Positions 42,796-53,383 of a stretch of 64,000 nt of DNA are shown here, one piece after another (the first letter of the stretch is position 1; every line of letters begins with the position of its first letter). A program made the translations under genes and the position numbers. The stretch comes from Serripes groenlandicus. Lineage: Eukaryota; Mollusca; Bivalvia; Cardiida; Cardiidae. Under the pieces are notes generated by a model. That model worked only from the letters and a program-made list of their open reading frames with translations, did not search any database and was not told where the DNA came from. The stretch is from NCBI GenBank assembly GCA_031761405.1, contig JASEVX010000001.1, positions 195,999,706 to 196,063,705 on the forward strand. Reading direction: 5' to 3'.

Positions 42796-43036
42796 AAAAA
42801 AAAATCTATGGATCTTGTGTTTTGGATAAAGGAATAACAAATTCTGTGTTTTGGATAAAAAAAAAAAAAAAAAAAAAATCTATGGATCTTGTGTTTTGGA
42901 TAAAGAAATAAAAAATTCTATCAGTGTTTTGGATAAAAAAAAAAAAAAAAAAAAAAATCTATGGATCTTGTGTTTTGGATAAAGGAATAAAAAATTCTAT
43001 GTGTGTTTTGGATAAAAAAAAAAAAAAAAAAATCTA
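42796..43036. repeat. tandem unit with long A-runs
   Basis: Four units, the longest about 95 bp: a run of 11-23 A, ATCTATGGATCTTGTGTTTT, GGATAAAGGAATAAAAAATT, CTATGTGTGTTTTGGAT. A-run length differs between units (about 11, 23, 24 and 18). The units look like a tandemly copied short retroposed fragment. Short frames made of Lys or Phe runs here are artefacts. Confidence 0.85.
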
Positions 43037-43102
43037 TGGAACTGATGTTTTGCCTGCTTGTAGCAGATGCATTCAAATGCAGACAACTTTTGAAAACATA
43101 AT

Positions 43103-43535
43103 GAGCCTGCTGTTCTAAGCTCATTGTCGGACACCCACGGTTGTTGACTCCGCTAGGCTCCAACTTCATTCGTGGGATATTTCACTGTAGTTTTGTCGTT
43201 TTGACAGAACAGAATGAAATACACATAAACCAATCAAAATGACGTTTACATTTCCAATACTCTCCTACGTGGAGACGCATAGAAAAATGGCTGATTCAAC
43301 AGATTGAAAATGTGCGTTCTGTTTATTGTCTTTAAAAACTATAAACATTACAGAAGTTTGGAAACAAAATGTAGCAAGTAGCAGTACAATTTCTTATTTA
43401 CTGACCTTAATATCAGAAATGAAGGGACGACATGTCACAGGGAGAGTAAAAACATGCAGAAACTTAGAGGCTCGAACCTGTGACCCCTCGCTTTCAGAGT
43501 GAGTACTCTACAGAATGAGCTAACCGGACCTCTTA
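43103..43535 (-). mobile_element. possible SINE with tRNA-like head
   Basis: On the minus strand: GGTCCGGTTAGCTCATTCTG, TAGAGTACTCACTCTGAAAG, CGAGGGGTCACAGGTTCGAG (43470-43530) has A-box-like and B-box (GGTTCGAGCCT) motifs in tRNA spacing, but the acceptor stem does not pair. About 300 bp further along, AAGTTGGAGCCTAGCGGAGT, CAACAACCGTGGGTGTCCGA forms the far end. An inverted relative of that end lies at 43852-43920. Boundaries are tentative. Confidence 0.45.
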
Positions 43536-43851
43536 CAAGTAATCAGTCCAATTGTGTACAAGCAACATAAAATGTTGCGTAACACAAACATTTTCCACAG
43601 CCCGGTGTCTTCACTCTTATCATTGCACAAACTGTATCTTTCTTGAACTCACGCAACATGTCAATTTAACCATTTCACACGCCAAGGTAAAGTCAATAAT
43701 CAGATGAGGTGGCCTTTTTTAAAAGGGAACCAATAATAGTTTTATTAAGAGGGACCTGTTTGACTGTTTGGAAGAGTACAACATTGTACTGTATTCAATC
43801 AGAAACCATAATTATTTGCTATCTGTCAAAAATGTGAAATGGCAGAGAAAA

Positions 43852-43920
43852 ATCCCATGGGTGATGTTGGAGCATAGTGGAGTCAACAACTGTGGTTGTC
43901 CGATGCTTGGTCTAGCTCTG
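43852..43920 (+). repeat. inverted relative of the 43103-43169 segment
   Basis: AATCCCATGGGTGATGTTGG, AGCATAGTGGAGTCAACAAC, TGTGGTTGTCCGATGCTTGG matches the reverse complement of 43103-43169 at about 75-80%. Both read without stops as LE.SGVNN.GCP, so the 75-codon and 82-codon frames here share a peptide by descent of the repeat; coding is not otherwise supported. Confidence 0.6.
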
Positions 43921-44510
43921 AACTGTGTTGAACTGAACATGCAAAGAGTTAACAAGTTCCAAAGAATGTATGGAAGCAGTTGGTGTATTACCTGATCTTG
44001 ACCCTTGTGAAAAAATACATACTATTATAACATAATTATGGTGTAAGTAAAATGTATATTATCATAACATAATTATTATGTTAGTACTTTCATTAAATTC
44101 AATCATATGGTACAGAAAATGTGAATTTTTTTGCCACTAAAATATCGCAATGTGTTTATTGACTGTTTTGGTTTTCCAGAAAAAGACCTCATTATATTTT
44201 TCAAAGATCAAATCTAAAATGAAAAGGCTAAAATAAATTCACGAAGGTTAGTACAATTTATGACAATTCTAAATAATCAAAATACGGCCAGGCTTACTTT
44301 TGGCGTTTTTTATTAACAAATCTGATTTCTCTCTAGAACCCAAGTACTAGATAAAAAGAGTATGGGAGTACCAATATTGATACTTGTGTCCATTCTAATA
44401 TAAGCCTAACAATACACTGCACAAAGATCAGAAACAGGTCAATAGTATAGTATAATACCAAGTTATACCGCAGGCAACACATACCAAAAGCAAGCATATG
44501 AAAAAAAGGG
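43921..44510. other. intron, unassigned
   Basis: No gene or repeat recognised. Confidence 0.45.
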
Positions 44511-45685
44511 CCAAGATGGCTCTAAATCGATCACCTGAGTGATAGATGTAGTATTATAAGTAGCAAATGCTAATAAAGGTGAAAATATGATCAAGAGTGG
44601 GAATGAGCTGCAAATGAAACAGCTAATCAGTATTAGGGACATTTGTAAGAATGTATTAAATCTTTAAACAATTTAAAAGTGGACTACCTTAGGAACATTC
44701 CTTTGAAGTTTGGTTTAGGAGATGTTGTTTGAAGCTAAAATATCCTTTTACCCCTTTTCTGATGCTGCCTGGCAGCTATCTTTTCTAACAAATCAATATG
44801 GCTTGAAAAAAGTATGTACTGCCACTAAAGGAACATTCTGTTAAACTATCTTGAAATCAGAAGAGAACTTTAATAAGAATGGAATTTTGAAGTGTTCTCA
44901 TTTTGCACCTTTTCTGATGCTGTCTTGCGGCCATGCTTTTCAACTAATCAATATGCCTTGAACAATTTTGTGGAGGGTCCCTTAAGGACCATTTCTACCA
45001 CATTATCTTGGATTCAGACAAGTGGATTCAGAGAATAAGAATTTTAATGTTATGGCAACTTTCTCCCTTTCTGATGCCGCAGCAACCAAAGTTTTGTATA
45101 GCATTTATATCTTTTTTGAACAATAATGAAAAAAGACCCCCAAAGTAACATTCCTATTAAGTTTGGCTGAAGTTGGTCCAGTGGATATGGAGGAGATGTC
45201 ATTAGAAGCTAAAATTTAATTTTACCCCTTTTCTGATGCATTATTTTATGAAAAGATCAATCATGCAGAGGGTTACTGAAGGAACATTTCTACACATTTA
45301 TCTTGAAATCAAACAAGCGCTTTAATAAAAAACAAATTTGTTTTAGTTGTCATTTTGCCTCCTGGCTGCCATATGTTTCAACTAATTAATATGGCTTGAA
45401 TGATTTTTGTAGAGGGTCACCCAAGGAACCTTTCTATTAAGTTATATTGGAATCTGACAAGCAGATTCAGAGGAGAAGAACTTAAAAAATTGACCATTTC
45501 CCCCTCTTTCTGATGCCGCAACAACCAAAGTTCTTCATATAATTTAAATCTTTGAACACTATTGAAAGAGGACCAACAAAGTGAAGTTTGGTTGAAATTG
45601 GTCCAGTGGTTTAGGAGAAGATGATGTTTAAAGCTAAAAGTTAACAACAACGGACATAGAATGAAGGTTCAGGTAATTTTAACCT
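44511..45685. mobile_element. A-type element, old copy
   Basis: Left AAAAAGGGCCAAGATGGCTC, TAAATCGATCACCTGAGTGA. About four diverged internal units (CTTTTCTGATGCTGCCTGG, CTAATCAATATGGCTTGAA, AGAGGGTCACCCAAGGAAC, AAGTTTGGTTGAAATTGG). Right end eroded (AGTTAACAACAACGGACATA, GAATGAAGGTTCAGGTAAT). Confidence 0.75.
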
Positions 45686-45699
45686 AGACCTATCACTGA

Positions 45700-46050
45700 A
45701 TGTGATTAATACCCCCGAATGCCGCCCGGATAGAAAAGATATTCTCCAGAAAAGAAAACAGTAATAAAGGGCAATAACTCTGTAATAAGCTCAAACAGAG
45801 TTATGGTTCTTGTTCACTGCACCCCCTCTCATTGTGCTTTACCATTGCATGAAGTTTTATCAGATTGCATCCAGTAGTTATTCTCTGGACAATAACACAG
45901 TAACAAAGGGCAATGACTCTATAATTGGCTAAAACAGAGCTTTGGCTTTTGTACACTGCACTTCCTCTCACTGTGCTCTACCATTGTATGAAGTTTTTCA
46001 TCTTTTTCTTTTTAAAGTTCTCCAGACAAGAAAAAGTAAGAAAGAACTAG
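45700..46050. mobile_element. G-type element, left part of a split copy
   Basis: Left GATTAATACCCCCGAATGCC, GCCCGG, then two units with AACAGTAATAAAGGGCAATA, ACTCTGTAATAAGCTCAAAC, CACTGTGCTCTACCATTGTA, TGAAGTTTTATCAGATT. It is interrupted after GAAAAAGTAAGAAAGAACTA by the F-type element and resumes at 48109. Confidence 0.8.
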
Positions 46051-48026
46051 AATTGTTTTGACAAAAACATATGTCTCCCCCTCAAATATCTGTCAAAATC
46101 TCTCAAAACATTCCAACCTATAAAGCAGACAAACAAAAATTTGACCAAGTTGGACAGTACTCAATTTTTAATTACTAATGTTTTGTCTTGACCTGGTACA
46201 AAGTGGACATGATTTCAAATGGTTTACAGAAACACATATTTTTACTGCAGCTGTAACATTCAAGACTGAAGTATTCTTCAAAACAGTTAACAACTGTTGC
46301 TAAACATAAGCAAGCCGTCTTGGAGATATTGAGTGGACAGGAAATAAAGCCTAAAACCTTTGAGCTTCAAGCGTGACCTTGACCTTGAACCGGTATGGTC
46401 GAGACGCGGGTTCTGCACGTCGCCTTGATGAGGTGAACATGTGACCCAAGTTTCATGAAAATTCTTTAAGCTGTTTTGGAGATATGGAGCGGCACAAAAT
46501 AAAGCCTCAAACCTTTGACCTTCAAGCGTGACCTTGACCTTGACCCAGTATGTTCGAGACGCGGGTTCTGCACGTCGCCTTGATGAGGTGAACATGTGAC
46601 CAAATTTTCATGAAAATCCTTCAAGCCGTCTTGGAGATATTGACTGGACACGAAATAAAGCCTAAAACCTTTGACCTTCAAGCGTGACCTTGACCTTTAA
46701 CCGGTATGGTGGAGACGCGGGTTCTGCACCTTGCCTTGATGAGGTGAACATGTGACCCAAGTTTCATGAAAATCCTTTAAGGAGATATGGAGCGGACACA
46801 AAATAAAGCCTCAAACATTTGACCTTCAAGCGTGACCTTGACCTTGACCCAGTATGGTCGAGACGCGGGTTCTGCACGTCGCCTTGACGAGGTGAACATC
46901 TGACCCAAGTTTCATGAAAATCCTTCAAGCCGTCTTGGAGATATTGAGTGGACACGAAATAAAGCCTAAAACCTTTGACCTTCAAGCGTGACCTTGACCT
47001 TGAACCGGTATGGTCGAGACGCGGGTTATGCACGTCGCCTTGATGAGGTGAACATGTGACCCACGTATCATGAAAATCCTTTAAGGAGATATGGAGTGGA
47101 CACAAAATAAAGCCTCAAACCTTTGACCTTCAAGCGTGACCTTGACCCAGTATGGTCGAGACGCGGGTTCTGCACGTCGCCTTGATGAGGTGAACATCTG
47201 ACCCAAGTTTCATGAAAATACTTCAAACCGTCTTGGAGATATGGAGTTGACACAAAATAAAGCCTCAAACCTTTGACCTTCAAACGTGACCTTGACCTTG
47301 ACCCGGTATGGTCGAGACGCGGGTTATGCACGTCGCCTTGATGAGGTGAACATGTGACCCAAGTTTCATGAAAATCTTTCAAGCCGTCTTGGAGATATGG
47401 AGCGGACACGAAATAAAGCCTCAAACCTTTGACCTTCAAGCGTGACCTTGACCTTGACCCTATATTGTCGAGACACGGGTTCTGCACGTCGCCTTGATGA
47501 GGTGAACATGTGACCAAAGTTTCATTAAAATCCTTCAAGCCGTCTGGGAGATATGGAGCGGACACAAAATAAAGCCTCAAACCTTTGACCTTCAAGCGTG
47601 ACCTTGACATTGACCCTATATTGTCGAGACGCAAGTTCTGCACGTCACCTTGATGAGGTGAACATGTGACCCAAGTTTCATGAAAATCCTTCAAGCCGTC
47701 TGGGAGATATGGAGCGGACACGAAATAAAGCCTCAAACCTTTGACCTTCAAGCGTGACCTTGACATTGACCCTATATTGTCGAGACGCGGGTTCTGCACG
47801 TCGCCTTGATGAGGTGAACATGTGACCCAAGTTTCATGAAAATCCTTCAAGCCGTCTGGGAGATATGGAGCGGACACGAAATAAAGCCTCAAACCTTTGA
47901 CCTTCAAGCGTGACCTTGACCCTATATTGTGCACGTTGCCTTGATGAGGTGAACATGTGACCCAAGTTTCATGAAAATCCTTCAAGCCGTCTGGGAGATA
48001 TGGATCGGACAAGATTTTGGGGACGA

Positions 48027-48057
<31 letters not shown>

Positions 48058-48108
48058 TCAAGGACAAAAACAATATATCTCCCCTGTATACAGGGGGAGA
48101 CATAATTA
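46051..48108. mobile_element. F-type long non-autonomous element
   Basis: Left AATTGTTTTGACAAAAACAT, ATGTCTCCCCCTC. The core has about 11 copies of a 156-bp unit (measured 47341-47497): TTGACCTTCAAGCGTGACCT, GTCGAGACGCGGGTTCTGCA, CGTCGCCTTGATGAGGTGAA, CATGTGACCCAAGTTTCATG, GCCGTCTTGGAGATATGGAG. Then a (GACA)n microsatellite at 48026-48055 and a right end hairpin ATCTCCCCTGTATACAGGGG, GAGACATAATT. Because 156 is divisible by 3, minus-strand frames up to 314 codons with a 52-residue repeat appear. There is no conserved start and the frame breaks at every shortened unit, so I do not call a gene. Confidence 0.9.
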
Positions 48109-48676
48109 GTCTGTAATTAGCTAAAATATAGTTATGGTTCTTGTAAACTTCACTTCCTCTAATTGTGCTCTACCATTGTATGATTAAATTCCATCCCTTG
48201 GTTTTAAGGTTATTCTCCGGACACGAAAACAGTTAGAAAGGGCAATGAAAGTTATTCTCTGGACAAGAAAAAAGTAAGAAAGGGCAATTACTAGGTAATT
48301 AGCTCAAATAGATTTATGGTTCTTACACAATGACACTGCCTCTCATTGTGCTTTACAATTGTATGAAGTTTTATTAGATTCCATCTAGTAGTTTTCAAGT
48401 TATTCTCTGGACAAGAAAAAGTAAGAAAGGGCAATAACTCTGTAATTAGGTTAGACATAGTTATGGTTCCTGTACACTGCACTTCCTCTCACTGTGTTGT
48501 ATCATCCTATGAAGTTTTATTATATTCCATCTAGTATTTTTCAAGTTATTCTCCGGAGTAAAAAAGGGCATAATAATAGAGTTATGCTCCGGACAAGGAA
48601 ATTTACAACAGCCCGACGGACCGACCACTGGTTGACTCCAATATACCCCGTTCAAACTTCATTTGTTGGGGGTTAT
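48109..48676. mobile_element. G-type element, right part of a split copy
   Basis: Resumes AGTCTGTAATTAGCTAAAAT, three more units (TTCTCTGGACAAGAAAAAAG, TAAGAAAGGGCAAT, CACTTCCTCTCACTGTG), a short CCCGACGGACCGACC tail and right end CTCCAATATACCCCGTTCAA, ACTTCATTTGTTGGGGGTTA, TAATAAG. Confidence 0.8.
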
Positions 48677-48751
48677 AATAAGCAATTTGCATGATGCCAA
48701 ATCTTTTAAAATAATAAAAAAAGTAAGAGATCTATGTTGAATGGTACATAC

Positions 48752-48766
48752 CCATGGCGGATGGAG
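48752..48766 (-). CDS. STAC-like 15-nt microexon candidate
   Basis: On the minus strand TTTCCCTTTCCTTTCTTACT, AG is followed by CTCCATCCGCCATGG and then gtatgtacc. That is a long pyrimidine tract, a consensus acceptor and a consensus donor around 15 nt. The neighbouring exons meet at phase 1 (G|GT). Inserting 15 nt keeps the frame and adds APSAM between CFG and GRESP with no stop. It lies in the correct order in the 17 kb interval between exons 53384-53533 and 35963-36102. It may be constitutive or alternative; without it the flanking exons also join in frame. The plus-strand reading across it (ATGGCGGATGGAGC...) is an alternative but has no context. Confidence 0.55.
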
Positions 48767-48853
48767 CTAGTAAGAAAGGAAAGGGAAAAATAAAGAACAG
48801 GTTTCTAAAAAAATTACAGTTGACTCAAGATAACTCAAACTCGTAATGGACCT

Positions 48854-49081
48854 TTAACCCTTTCACATGTACAACAAATCTGCAGCAGACAACATTGAAA
48901 ACAATCATGCAAAAACATGGGAAATCTCTATAAATGAAAGTATAATTACTGAAAAAAGTTGAAAACTATGTGGCAAAAGGTGAAATTGCTTACTTTGAAA
49001 AATTTCACCTTTTGCCACAAATTTTTAAAAGTCATCTGCTGCAGATGCATCAGAATGCGTCTACAAGTGGGAAAGGGATAA
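48854..49081. mobile_element. TTAA-MITE, full length
   Basis: TTAACCCTTTCACATGTACA, ACAAATCTGCAGCAGACAAC, GTGGCAAAAGGTGAAATTGC facing AAATTTCACCTTTTGCCACA, GTCATCTGCTGCAGATGCAT, CTACAAGTGGGAAAGGGATA. It starts 87 bp from the microexon acceptor. Confidence 0.85.
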
Positions 49082-49266
49082 ACTACTTCAAGTCACCGCT
49101 GTGTATTCATACTGAAGTTTTTATTGTGAAAGGTGAGCCAGTGATAGAATCCTATCATGAAAACAAGTGCCATCCAAACTGCTGCTACACTTTAATACAT
49201 GTATTTCAAAAGATGGATTTGTTTGAGTTATTGTGAATTCACTGTATTTGTAAAATACAATTACTA

Positions 49267-50260
49267 AACAAGATGGTCATCATAAAGATGGTCATCATAA
49301 AGATGGCCCTGGATCGCTCACTTGAAATATCTATACCTATCATTTTGTTAGGGAATGAATGAGTCTTATGGCACTGCAACACAAAGAGGTCAAATTAGGA
49401 CTAGAAATGAGAAATGGAAGTTGGCAAAAAATGACAATAATGAAGATGATGATGAATACTGGAAAGGAATATTATAATCTTGCAAGTCAAAACCACACTT
49501 GTTAGTTTTTAGCCTTCATTTGACTATGCCCTCCTGCTGGGGGTGCACAGATGGCTATTTTTGCACTCCACCAAGAGGGCCCATTTTGTTCAAGAAGATT
49601 TTTAAAAAATCCACTATATGAATATAGTGAAAACCAACTCTGCCCTTTATGGTAATGTGTTGTTTTTTACCAACTGACACAGCTTGAACAGGTTTCCCCC
49701 TATATATCTCTATGTTAAACAGGTGACCCACCAGGCAGGGCAAATTTTGAACAAAAAGGGATAATTTGAACAGTAATGGTAGAGGACCAAGAGACAATGC
49801 TACAAACCAAATATCTAAACTCTAGGCTTTTCAGTTTCAGATAAGAAGATTTTCAAAGTTTTTCCCAATATATCTCTATTCAAAACAGGTGATCCCTGGG
49901 GTTGGGCCAATTATGAAACCAGAAGCATAATTTGAACAGTCTTGATAGAGGACCACAAGACAATGCTACACACCAACTATCTAAGCTCTAGGCCTTTCGG
50001 TTTCAGATAAGAAGATTTTCAAAGTTTTTTCCTATAATATACGTCTTTGTAAAACAAGTGACCCCCAATTAATTTCTTAAAAGCGGATCATCCAAGGATC
50101 ATTCCTACCAAGATTAATTGAAATCCAAACAGCGGTTTAGTAGGAGATAAGATGTCATTTAAAGAAATGTTTGATGACGGACATCTGGACGTCTTGACGA
50201 CGGACATCAGTCCATTACAATAGCTCACCATGAGCACTTCATGCTCAAGTGAGCTAAAAA
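49267..50260. mobile_element. A-type element
   Basis: Left AACAAGATGGTCATCATAAA (an 18-bp doubling of GATGGTCATCATAAA) then GATGGCCCTGGATCGCTCAC. Units with GACAATGCTACACACCAACT, ATCTAAGCTCTAGGCC. Tail GACGTCTTGACGACGGACAT; right hairpin AGCTCACCATGAGCACTTCA, TGCTCAAGTGAGCTAAAAA. Confidence 0.83.
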
Positions 50261-50282
50261 TAAAACATTGTATTATTCTATA

Positions 50283-50416
50283 AACAAGAGCACCGCGTAC
50301 GGCACAGACGCTCGACTGAGCTAAACAAAAAACCTTAACCGGACGACCACGCCGCCGACGCCGACGCCAGGGTCATGACAATAGCTCTTGGTTTTTTCAA
50401 AAGTCAAGCTAAAAAG
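50283..50416. mobile_element. very short element with A-type-like ends
   Basis: AACAAGAGCACCGCGTACGG, CACAGACGCTCGACTGAGCT, then GACGACCACGCCGCCGACGC, CGACGCCAGGGTCATGACAA, TAGCTCTTGGTTTTTTCAAA, AGTCAAGCTAAAAA. It has a 5' AACAAGAG, a GACG microsatellite and a 3' AGCTAAAAA, but no tandem core: a minimal version of the same plan in about 134 bp. Confidence 0.65.
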
Positions 50417-50939
50417 GACAGTTGATCTACTACAATACAGATATAGATCAACTGTGCTACTTTAGGTAATGTTTTTTTCTATAGAAAAAACCCGATAACA
50501 AGTCTCTGTGATAAGATTTTACCATAGTCCTGCCCATGTCCAACATGTATGGCTGTTTTTGTTGATTTTTTTTTTAAAATTTGAAGAAACAACATTAGAT
50601 GAAAAAATAATAATTTTTTGAAGCAATTATTTTGAAGCTTTTTGCAGCGGCAGCCATTTTCTAGATAAATAATTTGTGTAGCTTACTTACTGTAATATTG
50701 TTGCAGACTATTTTATATTCAATAATGTAGAATAATGTCAGAAAATTAACCGTTCCCCTGACTGCATATTGACACAAATATGGAAAATCTCTATAAACAA
50801 GATTGTTATTATTGAGTAGAGGTGAAAATATTTTGGAAAAAAAGAAAATTACTCTTTCTTTGATCGTTTTGACTGTATTTGAGTTATAAGCTTCCAATTA
50901 ATAGAGTTCCTGTACTTTATTCAAATTTGTGTGTATGAC

Positions 50940-51198
50940 TTAAACCCTTTCCCAGTTGCATCACAGGGACGTGCTCCTCTAAAAATATATATGACCCTAT
51001 GCATAAATATCAATTATTATGCATAGGGTCATATATATATTTTTTATAGGAGTACGTCCCTGTGGTTGCATAGGCATTTTGACACATCTGCAGCAGACGA
51101 CAATATTGCCATAATATTTTCATTCAAAATTGTTTATAGAGATTTTCCATGTTTTCGATCAGCTGCTGCAGATTTGTTTTAGGCTAGAAAGGGTTTAA
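50940..51198. mobile_element. TTAA-MITE interrupted by a 103-bp hairpin element
   Basis: TTAAACCCTTTCCCAGTTGC at left; after the insertion GGCATTTTGACACATCTGCA, GCAGACGACAATATTGCC, GATCAGCTGCTGCAGATTTG, and right end TAGAAAGGGTTTAA. The central hairpin is partly deleted. Confidence 0.78.
50962..51064. mobile_element. 103-bp foldback element with 7-bp target duplication
   Basis: The sequence folds end to end: CACAGGGACGTGCTCCT at left, AGGAGTACGTCCCTGTG at right, inner arms ATATATATGACCCTATGCAT / ATGCATAGGGTCATATATAT, loop near AAATATCAATTATT. It is flanked by GTTGCAT at 50955-50961 and GTTGCAT at 51065-51071, a direct 7-bp repeat that appears only because of the insertion in the MITE. Confidence 0.85.
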
Positions 51199-51205
51199 AC
51201 TAGAG

Positions 51206-52766
51206 ATTGCTTTTTTGAAAAAGCGCTTGTCTCCCCATTTGTGTGGTCGTAGGGGAGGAAAAGAAATGATGGAGTCAAAATCAATAGGGGTCATCTACAG
51301 GTTAGGACCAACCTGCACACCAAGTATGAAGTTCCAGGGCATAAACGTTCTTGAGTAATTGAGTAAAAACTGAAGATTACCATGACCTTGACCTTTGACA
51401 TTGTGATCTCAAAATAAAAAAAAAAATCAATAGGGGTCATCTACTAACTAGGACCAACCTACACACTAAGTATGAGTAATTGAGTAAAACAAATTTGTTC
51501 CGGTGAATTTTACTGTGACCTTGTGACCTCAAAATCAAACAAAATGAATAGGGGTCATCTACTGGTTAAGACCAACATGCGAAACCAAGTATGAATTTCC
51601 TCGACATAATCATTCTTTAGTTATTGAGCAGAAACCATTTTTCAGCTGAAGGTTACCATGACCTTGACCTTTGACCTAGTGACCTCAAAATCAATGGGGG
51701 TCATTTGCTGGTGGTGACTAACCTGCACACCAAGTATTAAGTTCCTGGGCATAAGCGTTCTTGAGTTATTGAGTAATAACCATTTTTAAGCTGAAGGTTA
51801 CCATGACCTTGACCTTTGACCTTGTGACCTCAAAATCAAACAAAACCAATAAGGTTCATCTACTAGTTAGGACCAACCCGCACATCAGGTATGAAGTTCC
51901 TCGACATAAGCATTCTTTAGTTATTGAGCGAAAACCATTTTTCAGCTTAACGTTACCATGATCTTGACCTTTTACATAGTGACCTCTAAATCAATAGGGG
52001 TCATCTGCTGGTGGTGACCAACCTGCACACCAAGTATTAACTTCCATGGCCAAAGCCATTAAGCAAAAACATTTTTTCCGCTCATTGTCACTGTGACCTT
52101 GACTTTAGATGTACTGATCTAAAAATCAATAGGGGTCATCTACAGGTCATGACCAACCTGCATACCAAGTATGAAGTTCTTACGCCCAAGCGTTCTTCAG
52201 TTATTGAGCGGAAACAAGAGTGATGGACGTGACCTTGACCACTGTGACCTTGACCTTTAACCTAGTGATCTCAAAATCAACAGAGGTCATTTTCTAATAT
52301 TGACCAACCTGCAGACCAAGTATGAAGTTCCTGGGCCCAAGCTAAAACAATTTTTCAGCTCATTGTTAATTTGACCTTTCAACTCAAGGTCACTGTGACC
52401 TTGACTTTAGCTTACTGACCTAAAAATCAATAGGGGTCTTCTACTGAGCATGGCCAACCTGCATTCCAAGTATGGAGTTCCTCGGCCTAAGCGTTCTTCA
52501 GTTATTGAGCGGAAACCACTTTCAACCTCACAAGGTCACCATGACCTTGACCTTTGACCTTCTGACATCAAAATCAATAGGGGTCAGCTACTGGTCATGA
52601 CCAACCTGCATACCAAGTATGAAGTTCCTACGCCCAAGCGTTTTTCAGTTATTGAGCGGAAACAAGTGTGACAGACGGACGGAAGGACAGAGGGACGGAA
52701 GGACGGAACGGGCAAAAACAATATGTCACCCCCATGTATGGGGGAGACATAGGGGGAGACATAATA
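51206..52766. mobile_element. H-type long non-autonomous element
   Basis: Left GATTGCTTTTTTGAAAAAGC, GCTTGTCTCCCC. The core has about nine diverged units of 140-175 bp (AAAATCAATAGGGGTCATCT, ACTGGTTAGGACCAACCTGC, ACACCAAGTATGAAGTTCCT, CATGACCTTGACCTTTGACC). Tail GACGGACGGAAGGACAGAGG; right hairpin TGTCACCCCCATGTATGGGG, GAGACATA, with GGGGGAGACATA written twice. GTCTCCCC at left and GGGGAGAC at right are inverse, as in the F-type. Confidence 0.85.
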
Positions 52767-52968
52767 AATATATCACATTGGGTGAACAGTAAACCTTTTC
52801 CCACATGCATGCAAGTGTGAAAGGATTAAAGGGAAGCTTTTTACAGTCTCCTCATTTAGAGTTAAGATAGTGATAGAAAGAATATTCTAAGAGGAATCTA
52901 CAAAACACAATACCCAATATCTAGATTTTTCTCATAAGTAATTAAACCAGTTAGCAGAAGAATGTTAA

Positions 52969-53215
52969 TTAAACCCATCCCACAGATAGAAGCATTTTGA
53001 TACATCTGCAGCAGGCTAGACTAGAAAGCATAGTGGCTTTAGGAGATTTCTCATTTTGCTGCAAAATTTTATTTAATAATTACACTTCTATTTTTAGAGA
53101 TTTTCCATAATTTTAATTACATTTTTGTTTCTAAAGATTTTCCATAATTTTAATTATACTTTTGTTTCTAGAGATTTTCCATATTTTCAATTTTGTCATA
53201 TGTCGGAAAGGGCTA
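52969..53215. mobile_element. TTAA-MITE, decayed, with internal duplication
   Basis: TTAAACCCATCCCACAGATA, CATCTGCAGCAGGCTAGACT; the segment AGATTTTCCATAATTTTAAT is present two to three times near 53098-53180; right end ATATGTCGGAAAGGGCTAG. Confidence 0.65.
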
Positions 53216-53383
53216 GAGGAATCAGTTTAAGGATAGCAGATACAGGAGAAATTGCTAGGACTTGACTGTAAAATATTACAGTGATTGCTATCAGGTAAAG
53301 AGATTAAATTGTTAACAAATTCTAACGATTTACAACAACTTTCGATTACGTATCTATCTACAATAATTCTAGGAAATATTTAC

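Noticed and set aside
43463..43535. Functional tRNA gene on the minus strand
   Set aside because: A- and B-box-like motifs are present, but the acceptor stem does not pair and the anticodon stem is poor. More likely a SINE head.
47068..48012. 314-codon minus-strand frame with a 52-residue repeat
   Set aside because: It follows from a 156-bp tandem unit (divisible by 3) in the core of a non-autonomous element. The frame breaks where units are shortened, and the core is not coding in sister families.
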